Shown: one piece after another, positions 1 to 8,752 of the stretch
Layout of the letters: each line of letters starts with the position of its first letter
How positions within the stretch are numbered: the stretch's first letter is position 1
From: Myxococcales bacterium
Lineage (GTDB): Bacteria; Myxococcota_A; Polyangia; Polyangiales; Polyangiaceae
Direction: 5' to 3'
Length of the DNA stretch: 51,182 bases
Assembly: GCA_023248745.1 (NCBI GenBank)
Contig: JAHFDZ010000005.1
Location: 1 to 51,182 of the forward strand
Made by a program: the position numbers and the translations under genes
The notes under the pieces: generated by a model
The model's input: the letters and a program-made list of their open reading frames with translations, nothing else
The model's database searches: none
What the model was told of the DNA's origin: nothing

Positions 1-296
1 ACAGAATGCATCGCCACCTTCGACGGCGTTATCGCGAGCAAAGACGACAGTGGTTCCCGTTTTGAACGAGGCCTCTGCAAGTTTGCAAATAAGGACGGTG
101 CAGGATCGTCGGAAGACTTGAAGCACGCCCTCGAACTTGATCCGAAGCTCGCGCTTGGACACTACTGGCTTGGCGTCATTGCGATGGGCGAAAGAACACG
201 ACTGAGGCCAAGACTCGGCTCCAAAAGTACCTCGAACTCGAGCCGAGCGGCTCAAAGGCAAAAGAAGCGCAAGCGCGCCTCAAGTCGATTCAGTAG
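1..296 (+). pseudogene. TPR-repeat protein, 3' end, apparent frameshift
   Basis: The 5' end lies outside the window. Frame 1 reads through a TPR-like helix pair (residues DLKHALELDPKLALGHYWLG) up to about position 192. It then loses sense, while frame 3 continues with KTRLQKYLELEPSG and KEAQARLKSIQ, a typical TPR-protein C-terminus, and stops at 294-296. One missing A in the A-run near 191-194 would join the two halves into one reading frame. It could be a real mutation or a sequencing or assembly error. The 3' end overlaps the convergent truB end by 17 bases. The partner and function of the protein are unknown. Confidence 0.6.
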
Positions 297-1233
297 GTTT
301 CGATGCACTTCGCGACGGATGGGCGAACCCACGCCGCACGCGGCCTTCGCCTGTCGTCGAAACGTCAACCATCGCAACGAGCCGCCCGAGTGAGTCGAAG
401 CACCCGACGGTTCCTTCAACGCGCTCGCAAAAGTGAGTCGGCAAGAGAGGTTTGCCCTGCAGCGCGAAGAGCGTCCCTTCTTCGGTGAGTTCGCAGGTCG
501 GAAGTGCCAGCCGAATCGCGGAACCGAGAGGAATTACGGCAGCTTCGATGGCCTCACGCGTGTCGATTGGAGAGACGCTGCTGCTCAGCGTGAAATCGCC
601 TGAACGCGCGCGATGCAATGCGGACAAATGCCCGACCGTTCCAAGCGCGACTGCGAGGTCACGTGCGAAGGAGCGCACGTAGTAGCCTTTTGATACTGTT
701 ATTGTTACAAATAATGTTGGCGCCGGCGATAGCGTCGCTCCCGTTGCGATGATCGCTCGAACTTGAACGGCCCTTGGCGCCAACGTAACGCTCTCGCCTC
801 GTCGCGCCAGATCGTAAGCGCGCTCGCCGCTCACGTGTATCGCGGACACGGCCGGCGGTACTTGCTCAGTGCGTGCGAGTTCTTCTGCGAGCGCTCTTTG
901 GAGAAGAACGGATTCACCAAGTTTGGCTGGCTCAGCAAGCGCGGCCAAGAGAGCATCCGGAACGGGTACGGTCTTTGTGACTGGCGACATCTTGTCGAGT
1001 GAAACGGTTTCGTTGCCGAAAACGATCGCTGCTTGATACGTTTTATCCGCTGCGGTCAAATGCTCAACGAGTTTCGTTGCCTCACCCAGTGCAACGACTA
1101 GTACGCCTGTCGCCATGGGATCAAGCGTTCCGGTGTGACCAACACTCCGAGTTCGAAGAACGCCGCGGATCTTGGCAACGACATCGAAGCTGGTCCATCC
1201 GTCAGGTTTATTGACTACAACGATCCCATCCAT
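280..1233 (-). CDS. truB: tRNA pseudouridine(55) synthase TruB
   Basis: TruB isomerises U55 to pseudouridine in the T-loop of tRNAs in the cytoplasm. The 317-residue protein has the family length. It shows the N-terminal NKPDGWTS block and the catalytic GHTGTLDPMATG motif with Asp38 as nucleophile, followed by the KGYYVRSFARDLA block. The ATG shares one base with the stop codon of the upstream acyltransferase gene (TAATG arrangement), so it is probably the last gene of a three-gene minus-strand operon. Its C-terminus runs convergently into the broken TPR gene. Confidence 0.97.
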   Translation of the reverse strand: MDGIVVVNKPDGWTSFDVVAKIRGVLRTRSVGHTGTLDPMATGVLVVALGEATKLVEHLTAADKTYQAAIVFGNETVSLDKMSPVTKTVPVPDALLAALAEPAKLGESVLLQRALAEELARTEQVPPAVSAIHVSGERAYDLARRGESVTLAPRAVQVRAIIATGATLSPAPTLFVTITVSKGYYVRSFARDLAVALGTVGHLSALHRARSGDFTLSSSVSPIDTREAIEAAVIPLGSAIRLALPTCELTEEGTLFALQGKPLLPTHFCERVEGTVGCFDSLGRLVAMVDVSTTGEGRVRRGFAHPSRSASKPTEST

Positions 1234-2429
1234 TAGCCGAAAAAGACGCTCTGGCGCTCCGCGACCGCGCGATCAAGCATGCTTTGAATCGTGCTTCGCA
1301 CGCGTTCGCTCAGCCGTCCGATCGCGACGTCGTCTTCGAGAACGTCGTTTCCGTACGAGCCGAAATCAATCGCCTCGCCAAACGAGATTTTCCACTTCGT
1401 TGGGGCTGGCAGTAGACCCGCAGGGCCGAGCAGTGGAAAACCAGGCGTTATTGGAAAAAATGGAATGCCGAGTACTTTGCTCGCGCCCTCAATTCGAAAC
1501 AATAGCGGATTCATTTCTTCGGCGCCGACGATCGCAACAGGAACGATCGGCGTGCGGGTACGAATTGCGAGCTTCACGAACCCTCCGCGACCGAAACGTT
1601 GAAGGCGATAGCGCTCTTTGAACAACTTGCCGACGCCCTTGATGCCCTCTGGAAACACGGCGACAAGTTCGCCGCGATCGAGGAGTCGCTCCGCGTTTTC
1701 TTGGCAAGCTCGCACCGCTCCGAGACGCGTTGCTAGCGTTCCGACGTAGGGAAAGTGCACAATGAAGTCTTCGACGAGCCAACGCAGATCGCGAGCTCGT
1801 TGTGTTTCGCGGTTGACGGCCATTCGCAGCATGAGGCCATCCCACGGTGGTTGCCCCGAGTGATTCGCCACGAGTAAACAACGCCCCTCGAGTGGCAGGT
1901 GCTCCATGCCTTCGACGGAAACGCGAAAATAGCGATCGTAAATTAAGTTGAGCAAAGGCGCGACGCGCTTGTCCCAAACGGGATCGTAGCCAAAGTCGTC
2001 ATGCATCCCCGCGCGATCACGCAAGCCGACGCGCCCCCAACGGTGGAGGTAAAACTGCGTGTCGTGAACCTCGGTTTCTGCGTCAAATGGTTCTTCGACG
2101 AGCGCCGCGCTCGGAAGGGATGGCGGGACCACGCTCATGGGGACGGTCGATGATGGTGGCGACTCAACGGGCTCTGCCTTCGCTGCTCTTTGTTTTGCGC
2201 GCGCCTTAGACTTTCGGGCCTTCTTTGCGATCTTTGGCGCTGCGGATTGCCGAACGTCAAGCGGCTTACCTTTCGGTTTCGAGCTTCGCTTCACTTTGAG
2301 CTTCACGCCCTTCTTTGACGTCGCGATCGTCGCCGTTTTCTTTTGCGGCTCGCGCGGCGCAGTCTTTGTGGGCTTCTTGACGGCCTTGGCCTTGAGCTTC
2401 GTCTGCTTATGTTTGATCGACTTGCTCAT
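1233..2429 (-). CDS. PlsC-like lysophospholipid acyltransferase with Lys-rich N-terminus
   Basis: This is a 398-residue protein. Residues 1-90 are a Lys/Ala-rich tail with no recognisable fold. Residues 150-390 form a glycerolipid acyltransferase domain: NHSGQPPWD (His190, Asp197) as the catalytic block and FPEGIKG plus VPVAIVGAEE downstream. The spacing between catalytic His and Asp is six residues rather than the classic four, as I recall for MGAT-like acyltransferases in bacteria. It probably acylates a lysolipid at the inner membrane, with the acceptor unknown. Its ATG overlaps the stop of the upstream SDR gene (ATGA), which points to translational coupling. Confidence 0.85.
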   Translation of the reverse strand: MSKSIKHKQTKLKAKAVKKPTKTAPREPQKKTATIATSKKGVKLKVKRSSKPKGKPLDVRQSAAPKIAKKARKSKARAKQRAAKAEPVESPPSSTVPMSVVPPSLPSAALVEEPFDAETEVHDTQFYLHRWGRVGLRDRAGMHDDFGYDPVWDKRVAPLLNLIYDRYFRVSVEGMEHLPLEGRCLLVANHSGQPPWDGLMLRMAVNRETQRARDLRWLVEDFIVHFPYVGTLATRLGAVRACQENAERLLDRGELVAVFPEGIKGVGKLFKERYRLQRFGRGGFVKLAIRTRTPIVPVAIVGAEEMNPLLFRIEGASKVLGIPFFPITPGFPLLGPAGLLPAPTKWKISFGEAIDFGSYGNDVLEDDVAIGRLSERVRSTIQSMLDRAVAERQSVFFG

Positions 2430-3466
2430 CGTGATGCCTCTTGCAGGAGCTGCACGTCGCGCAAGCGTTGTGCGCTGGTGAAATCGAGGACGGCTTCGCG
2501 TGAGGTGTAAGCCGGAATGAAGCCAAGTACGTCGCGCGCGCGTTCGCCATCAGCGATGAAGAGGTAGCGAAGATATCGAATGAAACTGGCCGGGGCGTCA
2601 GCGAGCTGCAACGGCCAACTGATGCGCGTGACGGCCTCGGCGATCGGTTGCGGAATCGGAACTGCAATGCGTCCGGCGAGACGAACGACTGTCGAGATTG
2701 GGAGCACGCCATCACTCACGATGTTGAAGATTCCGGATGCGTTGCGGTGGATGGCGACCATGAATGCAGTGATCGCGTCAATTTCGTGAAGGAACTGAAC
2801 CAATGGATCAAATCCCATCAGCGTGGGGACGAGTCTTCTGGCGAGGTAGCGCGTGACGGAGTTCAACACTGTCGGACCCAAGATTGGTGCGGTTCGCAAG
2901 ATCGTCACCTTGGTTGCCGGATTCTTCTGCGCAAATTTCAGTGCCTCGCTTTCGGCGGCAATTTTGTCCGCGAAGAAGGGCTCCCGCGTCGTCGCACGAA
3001 GCGGATGATCTTCGGTGAGAAAGTTTGGGTTGGTTGCGTGAGCGCCATACAGAAGCGTCTGCGACCAAAGGACCAGCTTCTTGATGCGCGCCTGTCTCGA
3101 AGCGACAAGCGCGTGCATGGTGCCAACGCTCTCAAGTTCATGCGCCCAAGCTGACGCGGTCGTTGGAGAGGGGAGAAACGCAAGGTGCACGAGAGTGTCG
3201 GCGCGCTCGGCTTGCAGAATTTCTCCAAGACGAGCCTCCGCCGTAGATTGCGTCAGGTCGACTTGATACAGCCGGGTTTTCGATCCAGCAGTCGGCGGTG
3301 GCTCCGTATCGATGGCGACAATGCGACCAATGCGCTCGTCCTCTTGCATCAAACCGATGAGGTTCGTTCCCAAAAATGACGCCGCGCCTGTGAGGGCAAT
3401 CACCCGCGGGCGAGTTGTTTTCGTCTCGAGTGGGGACCGATTCGTGTGCGAGATCGGAGCAGTCAT
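2426..3466 (-). CDS. NAD(P)-dependent epimerase/dehydratase family (extended SDR)
   Basis: This is a 346-residue Rossmann protein. The nucleotide-binding motif TGAASFLG is at residues 26-33, followed by an acidic residue after the second strand (AIDTEPPP), which favours NAD. LYGAHATNPNFLTEDHPLR is typical of atypical or extended SDRs. Where the catalytic YxxxK is expected the sequence reads FFADK, so the Tyr may be a Phe. I chose the internal ATG at 3466 because the upstream 21 residues do not look like protein and the Rossmann fold begins shortly after. It is the first gene of the operon with the acyltransferase and truB, and is divergent from the kinase gene. The substrate is unknown. Confidence 0.85.
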   Translation of the reverse strand: MTAPISHTNRSPLETKTTRPRVIALTGAASFLGTNLIGLMQEDERIGRIVAIDTEPPPTAGSKTRLYQVDLTQSTAEARLGEILQAERADTLVHLAFLPSPTTASAWAHELESVGTMHALVASRQARIKKLVLWSQTLLYGAHATNPNFLTEDHPLRATTREPFFADKIAAESEALKFAQKNPATKVTILRTAPILGPTVLNSVTRYLARRLVPTLMGFDPLVQFLHEIDAITAFMVAIHRNASGIFNIVSDGVLPISTVVRLAGRIAVPIPQPIAEAVTRISWPLQLADAPASFIRYLRYLFIADGERARDVLGFIPAYTSREAVLDFTSAQRLRDVQLLQEASR

Positions 3467-3602
3467 GCGCACGCGAAAGTAACACCAGTTCCATGAAATG
3501 CCGAAGTTCGAGGCCTCTCTATGTTCCATTGGGGGTCACAGGCGCATCAACGCACACACGGTGCGAGGGGCGGGATAGTTACCCAAGTGGGTCAGCTCCA
3601 GT

Positions 3603-3608
3603 TACAAT
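3603..3608 (+). promoter_or_regulatory. Candidate -10 box (TACAAT) of the kinase gene
   Basis: TACAAT lies eight bases before the proposed kinase start, so transcription would begin almost at the ATG and give a nearly leaderless mRNA. The -35 region is poor (GTTACC near 3578). No Shine-Dalgarno sequence precedes the ATG, which agrees with leaderless initiation. This is a suggestion only. Confidence 0.3.
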
Positions 3609-3616
3609 TTACGAGA

Positions 3617-5659
3617 ATGCGGAACCCGCCTGACTCCGCGCCACACCGACTTGGGCCATACGAGCTCGTAAGACGACTCGCAACCGGCGGGATGGCGGAG
3701 GTGTATCTCGCGCGACGAGAAGGTCCGCGAGGGTTTGCCAAGAGTGTGGCCCTCAAGCGCATTTTGCCCCAGTTCGCAGCAGACAGCGATTTCGTGGCGA
3801 TGTTCGTCGACGAAGCGCGTGTGTGTGCGCGACTCGCGCATCCGAACATCGTGCAAGTGTTCGACTTCGGAGATGAAGACGGCGAACTCTACATGGCGAT
3901 GGAGTTTGTCGACGGCACGACGACAGCGCGCCTGTTGCGAACCTCGTTCACACGAGGTGAAGAAATTCCTCTCGAGGTTACGCTGCATATCTGTCTAAGC
4001 ATGGCGCGTGCGCTCGACTACGCGCACCATGCGCGCGATGATCTTGGGCGTCCGCTAGCGCTCGTGCATCGCGACGTGTCGCCAGGCAATGTGCTTATTG
4101 ACCGTGCGGGAGCCGTCAAGTTAACTGACTTTGGGATCGCACGTGCCGCCGAGATCGAACGTCGCACGGACGTCGGCCACTTGAAGGGCAAGATGGGGTA
4201 CATGTCGCCCGAGCAGGTGCTTGGTCGCGAGCTTGATGCGCGCAGCGATCTCTTTTCGCTTGGCATTGTGCTTGCCGAGATGATCATTCGCAGGCCGCTC
4301 TTTGCAGGTGGTCGCGAACTTGACGTACTCATGCGCATTCGCGATTCGGATTTGTCGGCAATCGATCGCGCACCTGTTCGCGTGCCCGATGACGTGCGCG
4401 CCATCCTCTTTCGTGCGCTCACAAAAGAACCTCAGCAGAGATTCGCGACCGCTGGGCTTTTCGCGGAAGCGATCGAGGAAGTGCTCAGGCGCAGACGGAT
4501 GCAAGTCACGCCGGCGCAACTTGCGCAGCTCATCGAGAAGTGGAATTTGTGCGAACGACCGAGCGCAAGTGAGATGCCTCCTTCGAGCGGATCGAGCTTC
4601 GGCGCGTTTGGCGACGATGAAGAGAACACGACGCGCAAAGCCCTCAAGCGACCGGATGAACTTCCCGACTCGACGAAGCATAGTTACCGTGTTCGCGCCG
4701 ACGACGGCACGAACATCGGTCCTCTTTCGTATCCAAATTTGATCGAATTGTTTGCCACCGGACGAGCGGCAGTAAAATCGCAGATTTCGCGCGACGAAGG
4801 TCGATTTCGCGCAGCCGCCGAGTATCCTGAGCTCACACGTTTTGTGACGAGCCCGGCGCTTCGTTGGGACGAGCAAATTCCGCGTGATGCGAGCGATCGA
4901 GGCAGGCTCGATCGTTCACGCTTCGTTGCCACGTTCTTCCGACTTGCGGTGAGGCGCGAGACGGGCGTGCTCATCCTGCGAGAAGGGCTAAGGCAAAAGA
5001 AGATTTATCTGGTCGACGGTACCCCAGAGTTCGTGGCGTCGACCGAGAAGAAGGAGTTGCTCGGCGAATATCTGGTGACACGCGGCCAAGTGCTTCGGAT
5101 GGAGGTCGACATGGCACTTGCGATGTTGCCTCGCTTCGGTGGTCGCTTGGGTGCTGCGCTCGTAGGTCTCAGTATTTTGCGCCCGATCGAACTCTTTCGC
5201 GCGATTCATGATCAGATGATCGAACGCGTGGTCGAAGCGTTCTCGTGGCAGACAGCCGAGATGGGGTTCGTAAGAGCCGCAAGATCGCAAGAAGAGACGT
5301 TTCCGTTGGGGGTCGATCCCTTCGAACTCATCGCGCGTGGCTTTCGAGCAGGTTACGCATCAGCCGAATTGGAACTCTTGCTCCGTCCTCTGCACGAAGA
5401 AGTCATTGAGCCAGTGCACGTTCCGCCGGTGCGCCTCGAGACATTTCGTTTGCCTGATGCTGAGCAAGCCGTCATCGAGCTTGTCACCGAGAAGACGACG
5501 TTGTCGGCCTTGGTGGCAAAGGCATCTGTCAAGAAACTTGCCGATCCGGATGACGTGTTACGGGCTGTGTTTTTGGGGCTCTCGTGCGAGTTGCTCAAGT
5601 CGCCGAAGTGGGTGCTGCCGCCTTCGTACAAGCCGAGACTCATTGCCGACGGCGGGTAG
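3617..5659 (+). CDS. Ser/Thr protein kinase with GYF_2-like and DUF4388-like tail
   Basis: This is a 680-residue Hanks-type kinase. The Gly-rich loop and VALK Lys47 are followed by HRDVSPGN (151-158), DFG (171-173) and MGYMSPEQ in the activation segment; the kinase domain spans about 14-290. Residues 355-410 (YRVRADDGTNIGPLSY) resemble a GYF_2 domain. Residues 430-590 resemble a DUF4388/PATAN-type domain, with RETGVLILREG and RGQVLRMEVDMALAML. No transmembrane segment is apparent, so it is likely cytoplasmic. The ATG at 3617 is preferred to an upstream start because the 32 extra residues are low-quality sequence. Such architectures are common in Myxococcota signalling; the target is unknown. 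Confidence 0.92.
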   Translation: MRNPPDSAPHRLGPYELVRRLATGGMAEVYLARREGPRGFAKSVALKRILPQFAADSDFVAMFVDEARVCARLAHPNIVQVFDFGDEDGELYMAMEFVDGTTTARLLRTSFTRGEEIPLEVTLHICLSMARALDYAHHARDDLGRPLALVHRDVSPGNVLIDRAGAVKLTDFGIARAAEIERRTDVGHLKGKMGYMSPEQVLGRELDARSDLFSLGIVLAEMIIRRPLFAGGRELDVLMRIRDSDLSAIDRAPVRVPDDVRAILFRALTKEPQQRFATAGLFAEAIEEVLRRRRMQVTPAQLAQLIEKWNLCERPSASEMPPSSGSSFGAFGDDEENTTRKALKRPDELPDSTKHSYRVRADDGTNIGPLSYPNLIELFATGRAAVKSQISRDEGRFRAAAEYPELTRFVTSPALRWDEQIPRDASDRGRLDRSRFVATFFRLAVRRETGVLILREGLRQKKIYLVDGTPEFVASTEKKELLGEYLVTRGQVLRMEVDMALAMLPRFGGRLGAALVGLSILRPIELFRAIHDQMIERVVEAFSWQTAEMGFVRAARSQEETFPLGVDPFELIARGFRAGYASAELELLLRPLHEEVIEPVHVPPVRLETFRLPDAEQAVIELVTEKTTLSALVAKASVKKLADPDDVLRAVFLGLSCELLKSPKWVLPPSYKPRLIADGG

Positions 5660-5686
5660 GACGCAGCTTGCTCAGATGCCTAGCGA

Positions 5687-6265
5687 CTACTTTGCAGCGG
5701 CAGGTGTCGCCGCCTGGCTCTTCTCCGCGATCGCCTTGATGCTTGCGAGGCCTTTTTCGAAATCGCCGCCGACCTGCTTATCCATGTTCATAAAGAGGCC
5801 AAACACCTTCATGCCAAGGTTGTTGTGACCATCCATGCTCCAGGTGAGCTTCACAGCCTTGTCACCATCAGGAGCGATGGCGAACATCGTCTTGTTCGTG
5901 GCCTCAAACGGCTTGATGAACTCGAGCTTCTGAACAATGCGTGCGCCGGGTACTGCTTCCGTGATCGTCATGCGACCTTGGCCGACGTCTTTGTTGCCTT
6001 CCCATTCATAGATCGCGCCGACGCCTTTGGGGGCCCCGCTAAACGATCGCTTCATTGTGGGGTCGAGCTTCTCCCAAGGTGACCATGCGGCCCAGGCGTG
6101 CATGTCTTCAATCTGAGCGTAAACCGTAGCCGAGCTGGCTTCGATGCGCTGCACGCGCTCGATGTGGAAGTCGCTCGGGCGCGTTGATGCGTACGCGACA
6201 ATGATTGCGCCAGGTGTAACGACGGCGGCGACAACGCCGCCCATGATCTTCTTCCAGTTGGCCAT
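5687..6265 (-). CDS. SRPBCC/polyketide-cyclase-like membrane-anchored protein
   Basis: This is a 192-residue protein with an N-terminal hydrophobic segment (VVAAVVTPGAIIVAYA) that should act as a membrane anchor or uncleaved signal. A Polyketide_cyc2/SRPBCC domain follows (RIEASSATVYAQIED, WAAWSPWEKLDP, VKLTWSMDGHNN). SRPBCC proteins form a cavity that binds hydrophobic ligands; no ligand can be named here. The start MANWKK at 6265 is chosen over the upstream ATG at 6301 because the hydrophobic segment follows it directly. It is transcribed convergently to the kinase gene, 27 bases away. Confidence 0.82.
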   Translation of the reverse strand: MANWKKIMGGVVAAVVTPGAIIVAYASTRPSDFHIERVQRIEASSATVYAQIEDMHAWAAWSPWEKLDPTMKRSFSGAPKGVGAIYEWEGNKDVGQGRMTITEAVPGARIVQKLEFIKPFEATNKTMFAIAPDGDKAVKLTWSMDGHNNLGMKVFGLFMNMDKQVGGDFEKGLASIKAIAEKSQAATPAAAK

Positions 6266-6315
6266 GGGGCGGTGCCTATACGCAACCTTCGGGCGAGACA
6301 AGGTCTGTTGGGCCG

Positions 6316-6891
6316 TTACGCGCGAAGTACCTTTCGATAGACAGGGTATGCGACATCGCCGAAAACGCGCTCAAAGCCGCATGCTTCGTAGGTAGAAACG
6401 CGGCCCATGAACGCCTGCTCGTCGTGAACTTCGTGGGCGACAGCGTGCGGGTAGGCCTCGACCGCGCGAACTCCCAGTCGCTCGGCCTCGGCAACAGCAC
6501 CTTGCACGAGCGCGAGTGCGACGCCGCGTCGGCGATAGTCGGGGTGAACAAGTAAGCACCCCACGATGAGGACGTGGTCGCTCTCGAGTTCCAGCTTTCG
6601 GTATATCGATTGATTCCGTAGCTTGACGAGTTGCTGCGCGGGCGCGAGCTTTATCCAGCCAACGCACTTGCCGTCTGAACGCGCGATGAGACCCGTAAAT
6701 TGCCCATCGTTGAGCGATTGTTCAGCTAATTGACGATTTGCGCTCGGCTCGAAAGCGCAACGTGCGAGCCATGCGTTCTTGTCCCCACTGAAGTGCCAGA
6801 ACTGGCAGAAGCAACTCGAATGCGAGTCAGCGAAAAGATTGCTCCAGGCTTCGAAATGGTCCGGGGTGAGGCGCTCGAGCGAGAGAGTCAC
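6316..6891 (-). CDS. GNAT family N-acetyltransferase
   Basis: This is a 191-residue GNAT protein. The acetyl-CoA-binding region is visible as VGCLLVHPDYRRRGVALAL, followed by EAERLGVRAVEAYP and the C-terminal EACGFERV block. The N-terminal Trp/Cys-rich stretch (SSCFCQFWHFSGDKNAW) is unusual and could form part of the acceptor site. The GTG at 6891 overlaps the gatA stop (GTGA), so it is read as the third gene of gatC-gatA-GNAT. The acceptor is unknown. Confidence 0.85.
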   Translation of the reverse strand: MTLSLERLTPDHFEAWSNLFADSHSSCFCQFWHFSGDKNAWLARCAFEPSANRQLAEQSLNDGQFTGLIARSDGKCVGWIKLAPAQQLVKLRNQSIYRKLELESDHVLIVGCLLVHPDYRRRGVALALVQGAVAEAERLGVRAVEAYPHAVAHEVHDEQAFMGRVSTYEACGFERVFGDVAYPVYRKVLRA

Positions 6892-8342
6892 TGAACCTCG
6901 GCGGGGAAGGCCGGAGCGCACGCGCTTTCGACTGCGCTGGCGATGGTAAACAATCTTGACTCTTGAAGCGCAGGCGCAATGATCTGTAAACCGATTGGCA
7001 AGCCATCTTGTCCGATTGCGCAGGGGACGCTGAGCGCAGGCACTCCAGCCAAGCTTGCAGGCAACGTGTAGATGTCGCTCAAGTACATCGAGAGGGGATC
7101 GTTGGCCTTCTCGCCAAGCTTGAACGCTGTAGTCGGAGCGGTTGGGGAAGCGATGACGTCGACGTCTTTGAATGCCGCGTCGAAGTCGCGCCGAATAAGG
7201 GTGCGCATCTTTTGAGCGCGAAGATAGTAGGCTTCGTAATAGCCCGCCGACAGGACGAAGGTGCCAAGCAAGATGCGTCGCTTGACCTCGCGTCCGAAGC
7301 CCGCGTCGCGCGTTGCGCCGTACATCTCGCCAAGTGATTGCGCAGCTTTGCGTAGCCCGTAGCGAACGCCGTCGAAGCGCGCGAGGTTGCTCGAGGCCTC
7401 CGCCGTCGCGATCACGTAGTAGGTCGCTACCGCAAAGCGCGTATGCGGCAACTTGATCGGTCGAAGGACGCAGCCTTCGCGCTCGAGCCTTGCCAAAGTC
7501 GCGCGTACGGATCTTCCGACGTCATCGGAAAGGCCGTCCGCAAAGTACTCCTCGGGGATGCCGATTCGAAGCCCCTTGATCGCGGCGTCGCATGCCGATT
7601 CGTAACCGCCAATGGGTACATTGAGAGACGTTGCGTCATGCGCATCGTGGCCAGCAATCACCTCGAGCAAACGAGCGCTGCCACGAATGTCGGTCGCGAA
7701 GGGGCCAATTTGATCGAGGCTCGACGCAAATGCGATGAGCCCGTACCGCGAGACGCGGCCGTACGTGGGCTTCACGCCGACGGTGCCGGTAAGTGAAGCA
7801 GGTTGACGAATCGATCCGCCGGTGTCGCTGCCAAGCGCGGCAAGTGCGATGCGCGAAGCGACCGCTACCGCGCTACCGCCGGATGAGCCGCCGGGTGTGC
7901 GTGTGTTGTCCCATGGGTTTTTGGTGGCGCCATACGCGCTGTTCTCGGTCGAGGAGCCCATTGCGAACTCGTCCATATTCGCCTTGCCCGTGAGAAGTGC
8001 ATCGGCGGCTCGCAGGCGAGAAATGACGGTTGCGTCGTAGGGAGGTTCGTAGCCGCTCAATATCTTCGAGCCGGAGGTGGTGCTCTCGCCCTTTGTGCAT
8101 ATTGCATCTTTGATGGCGACGGGGACGCCCGCGAGCGTACCGAGGACTTCGCCGCGTGCGCGCTTGTCATCAATCGCTTTTGCCTGCGCGAGGATGCGCA
8201 CAGGATCGGCATGGAGCAATGCGTTCAAGCGGCCGTTGTGGCGATCGATGCGTGCGATAACGTCTCGCGCGACTTCCGTTGCCGACAGTGCGCCGCTTTG
8301 CACTTTGCTTGCGAGATCTGTGATGTGGAACGCCTCGATCAC
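6888..8342 (-). CDS. gatA: Asp-tRNA(Asn)/Glu-tRNA(Gln) amidotransferase subunit A
   Basis: GatA is the glutaminase subunit of GatCAB. It releases ammonia from glutamine for amidation of misacylated Glu-tRNA(Gln) or Asp-tRNA(Asn). The 484-residue protein carries the amidase-signature triad: Lys78 (VAIKDAIC), cis-Ser153 (GGSSGGS) and nucleophile Ser177 (DTGGSIRQPA). The ATG overlaps the gatC stop by four bases. gatB is not in this window, so the complex is split between loci. Confidence 0.97.
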   Translation of the reverse strand: MIEAFHITDLASKVQSGALSATEVARDVIARIDRHNGRLNALLHADPVRILAQAKAIDDKRARGEVLGTLAGVPVAIKDAICTKGESTTSGSKILSGYEPPYDATVISRLRAADALLTGKANMDEFAMGSSTENSAYGATKNPWDNTRTPGGSSGGSAVAVASRIALAALGSDTGGSIRQPASLTGTVGVKPTYGRVSRYGLIAFASSLDQIGPFATDIRGSARLLEVIAGHDAHDATSLNVPIGGYESACDAAIKGLRIGIPEEYFADGLSDDVGRSVRATLARLEREGCVLRPIKLPHTRFAVATYYVIATAEASSNLARFDGVRYGLRKAAQSLGEMYGATRDAGFGREVKRRILLGTFVLSAGYYEAYYLRAQKMRTLIRRDFDAAFKDVDVIASPTAPTTAFKLGEKANDPLSMYLSDIYTLPASLAGVPALSVPCAIGQDGLPIGLQIIAPALQESRLFTIASAVESACAPAFPAEVQ

Positions 8343-8644
8343 GATGCACCTTCGACGAACACCGGGACCGCAAAACCCTCGTGTTCAACTTGTGGCGCAG
8401 ATGAAAGCGCTTGGTCGCGTGTGAGACCGACAACGACTTCGTCTTCGCGCCAGAGAGACGCCTCGAATTGAACTTGCGTCGTTGGCGGCACATCAGACAT
8501 GTCGACCTCGGCCAACTCGTCAACATATTTGACAATTGCGTTCAGGTCGCTCGCAAGTTGGTCAACTTCGTTTTCGTGTAGCGATAGTGCAGACAGTTTT
8601 GCGATGTGCAGGACGCGCGTTCGATCGATGGCCGGGGCGCTCAT
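8339..8644 (-). CDS. gatC: Asp-tRNA(Asn)/Glu-tRNA(Gln) amidotransferase subunit C
   Basis: GatC is the small belt subunit that stabilises the GatA-GatB interface. The 101-residue product beginning MSAPAIDRTRVLHIAKLSAL has the family length and pattern: helical N-terminus, ASDLNAIVKYVDELAEVD, then the extended segment with PPTTQV and the C-terminal region with APQVEHEGFAVP. The ATG at 8644 is chosen because the upstream 39 residues have no similarity to the family. It is the first gene of the gatC-gatA-GNAT operon and is divergent from a lipoprotein gene. Confidence 0.93.
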   Translation of the reverse strand: MSAPAIDRTRVLHIAKLSALSLHENEVDQLASDLNAIVKYVDELAEVDMSDVPPTTQVQFEASLWREDEVVVGLTRDQALSSAPQVEHEGFAVPVFVEGAS

Positions 8645-8752
8645 GCGGCGACAATACCGAAGGAACGCGCGCGAAGGAATGGAGACAACCTCGCTCGCAT
8701 CGCGCGTACCATCAGAAAACGTCGGTTCGGCGTACCAAGACGGGAGGACCTG

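Noticed and set aside
4121-4876. Long minus-strand ORF (251 codons) inside the kinase gene
   Set aside because: It is a frame shadow of a well-supported kinase gene, rich in Arg and Cys with no family features.
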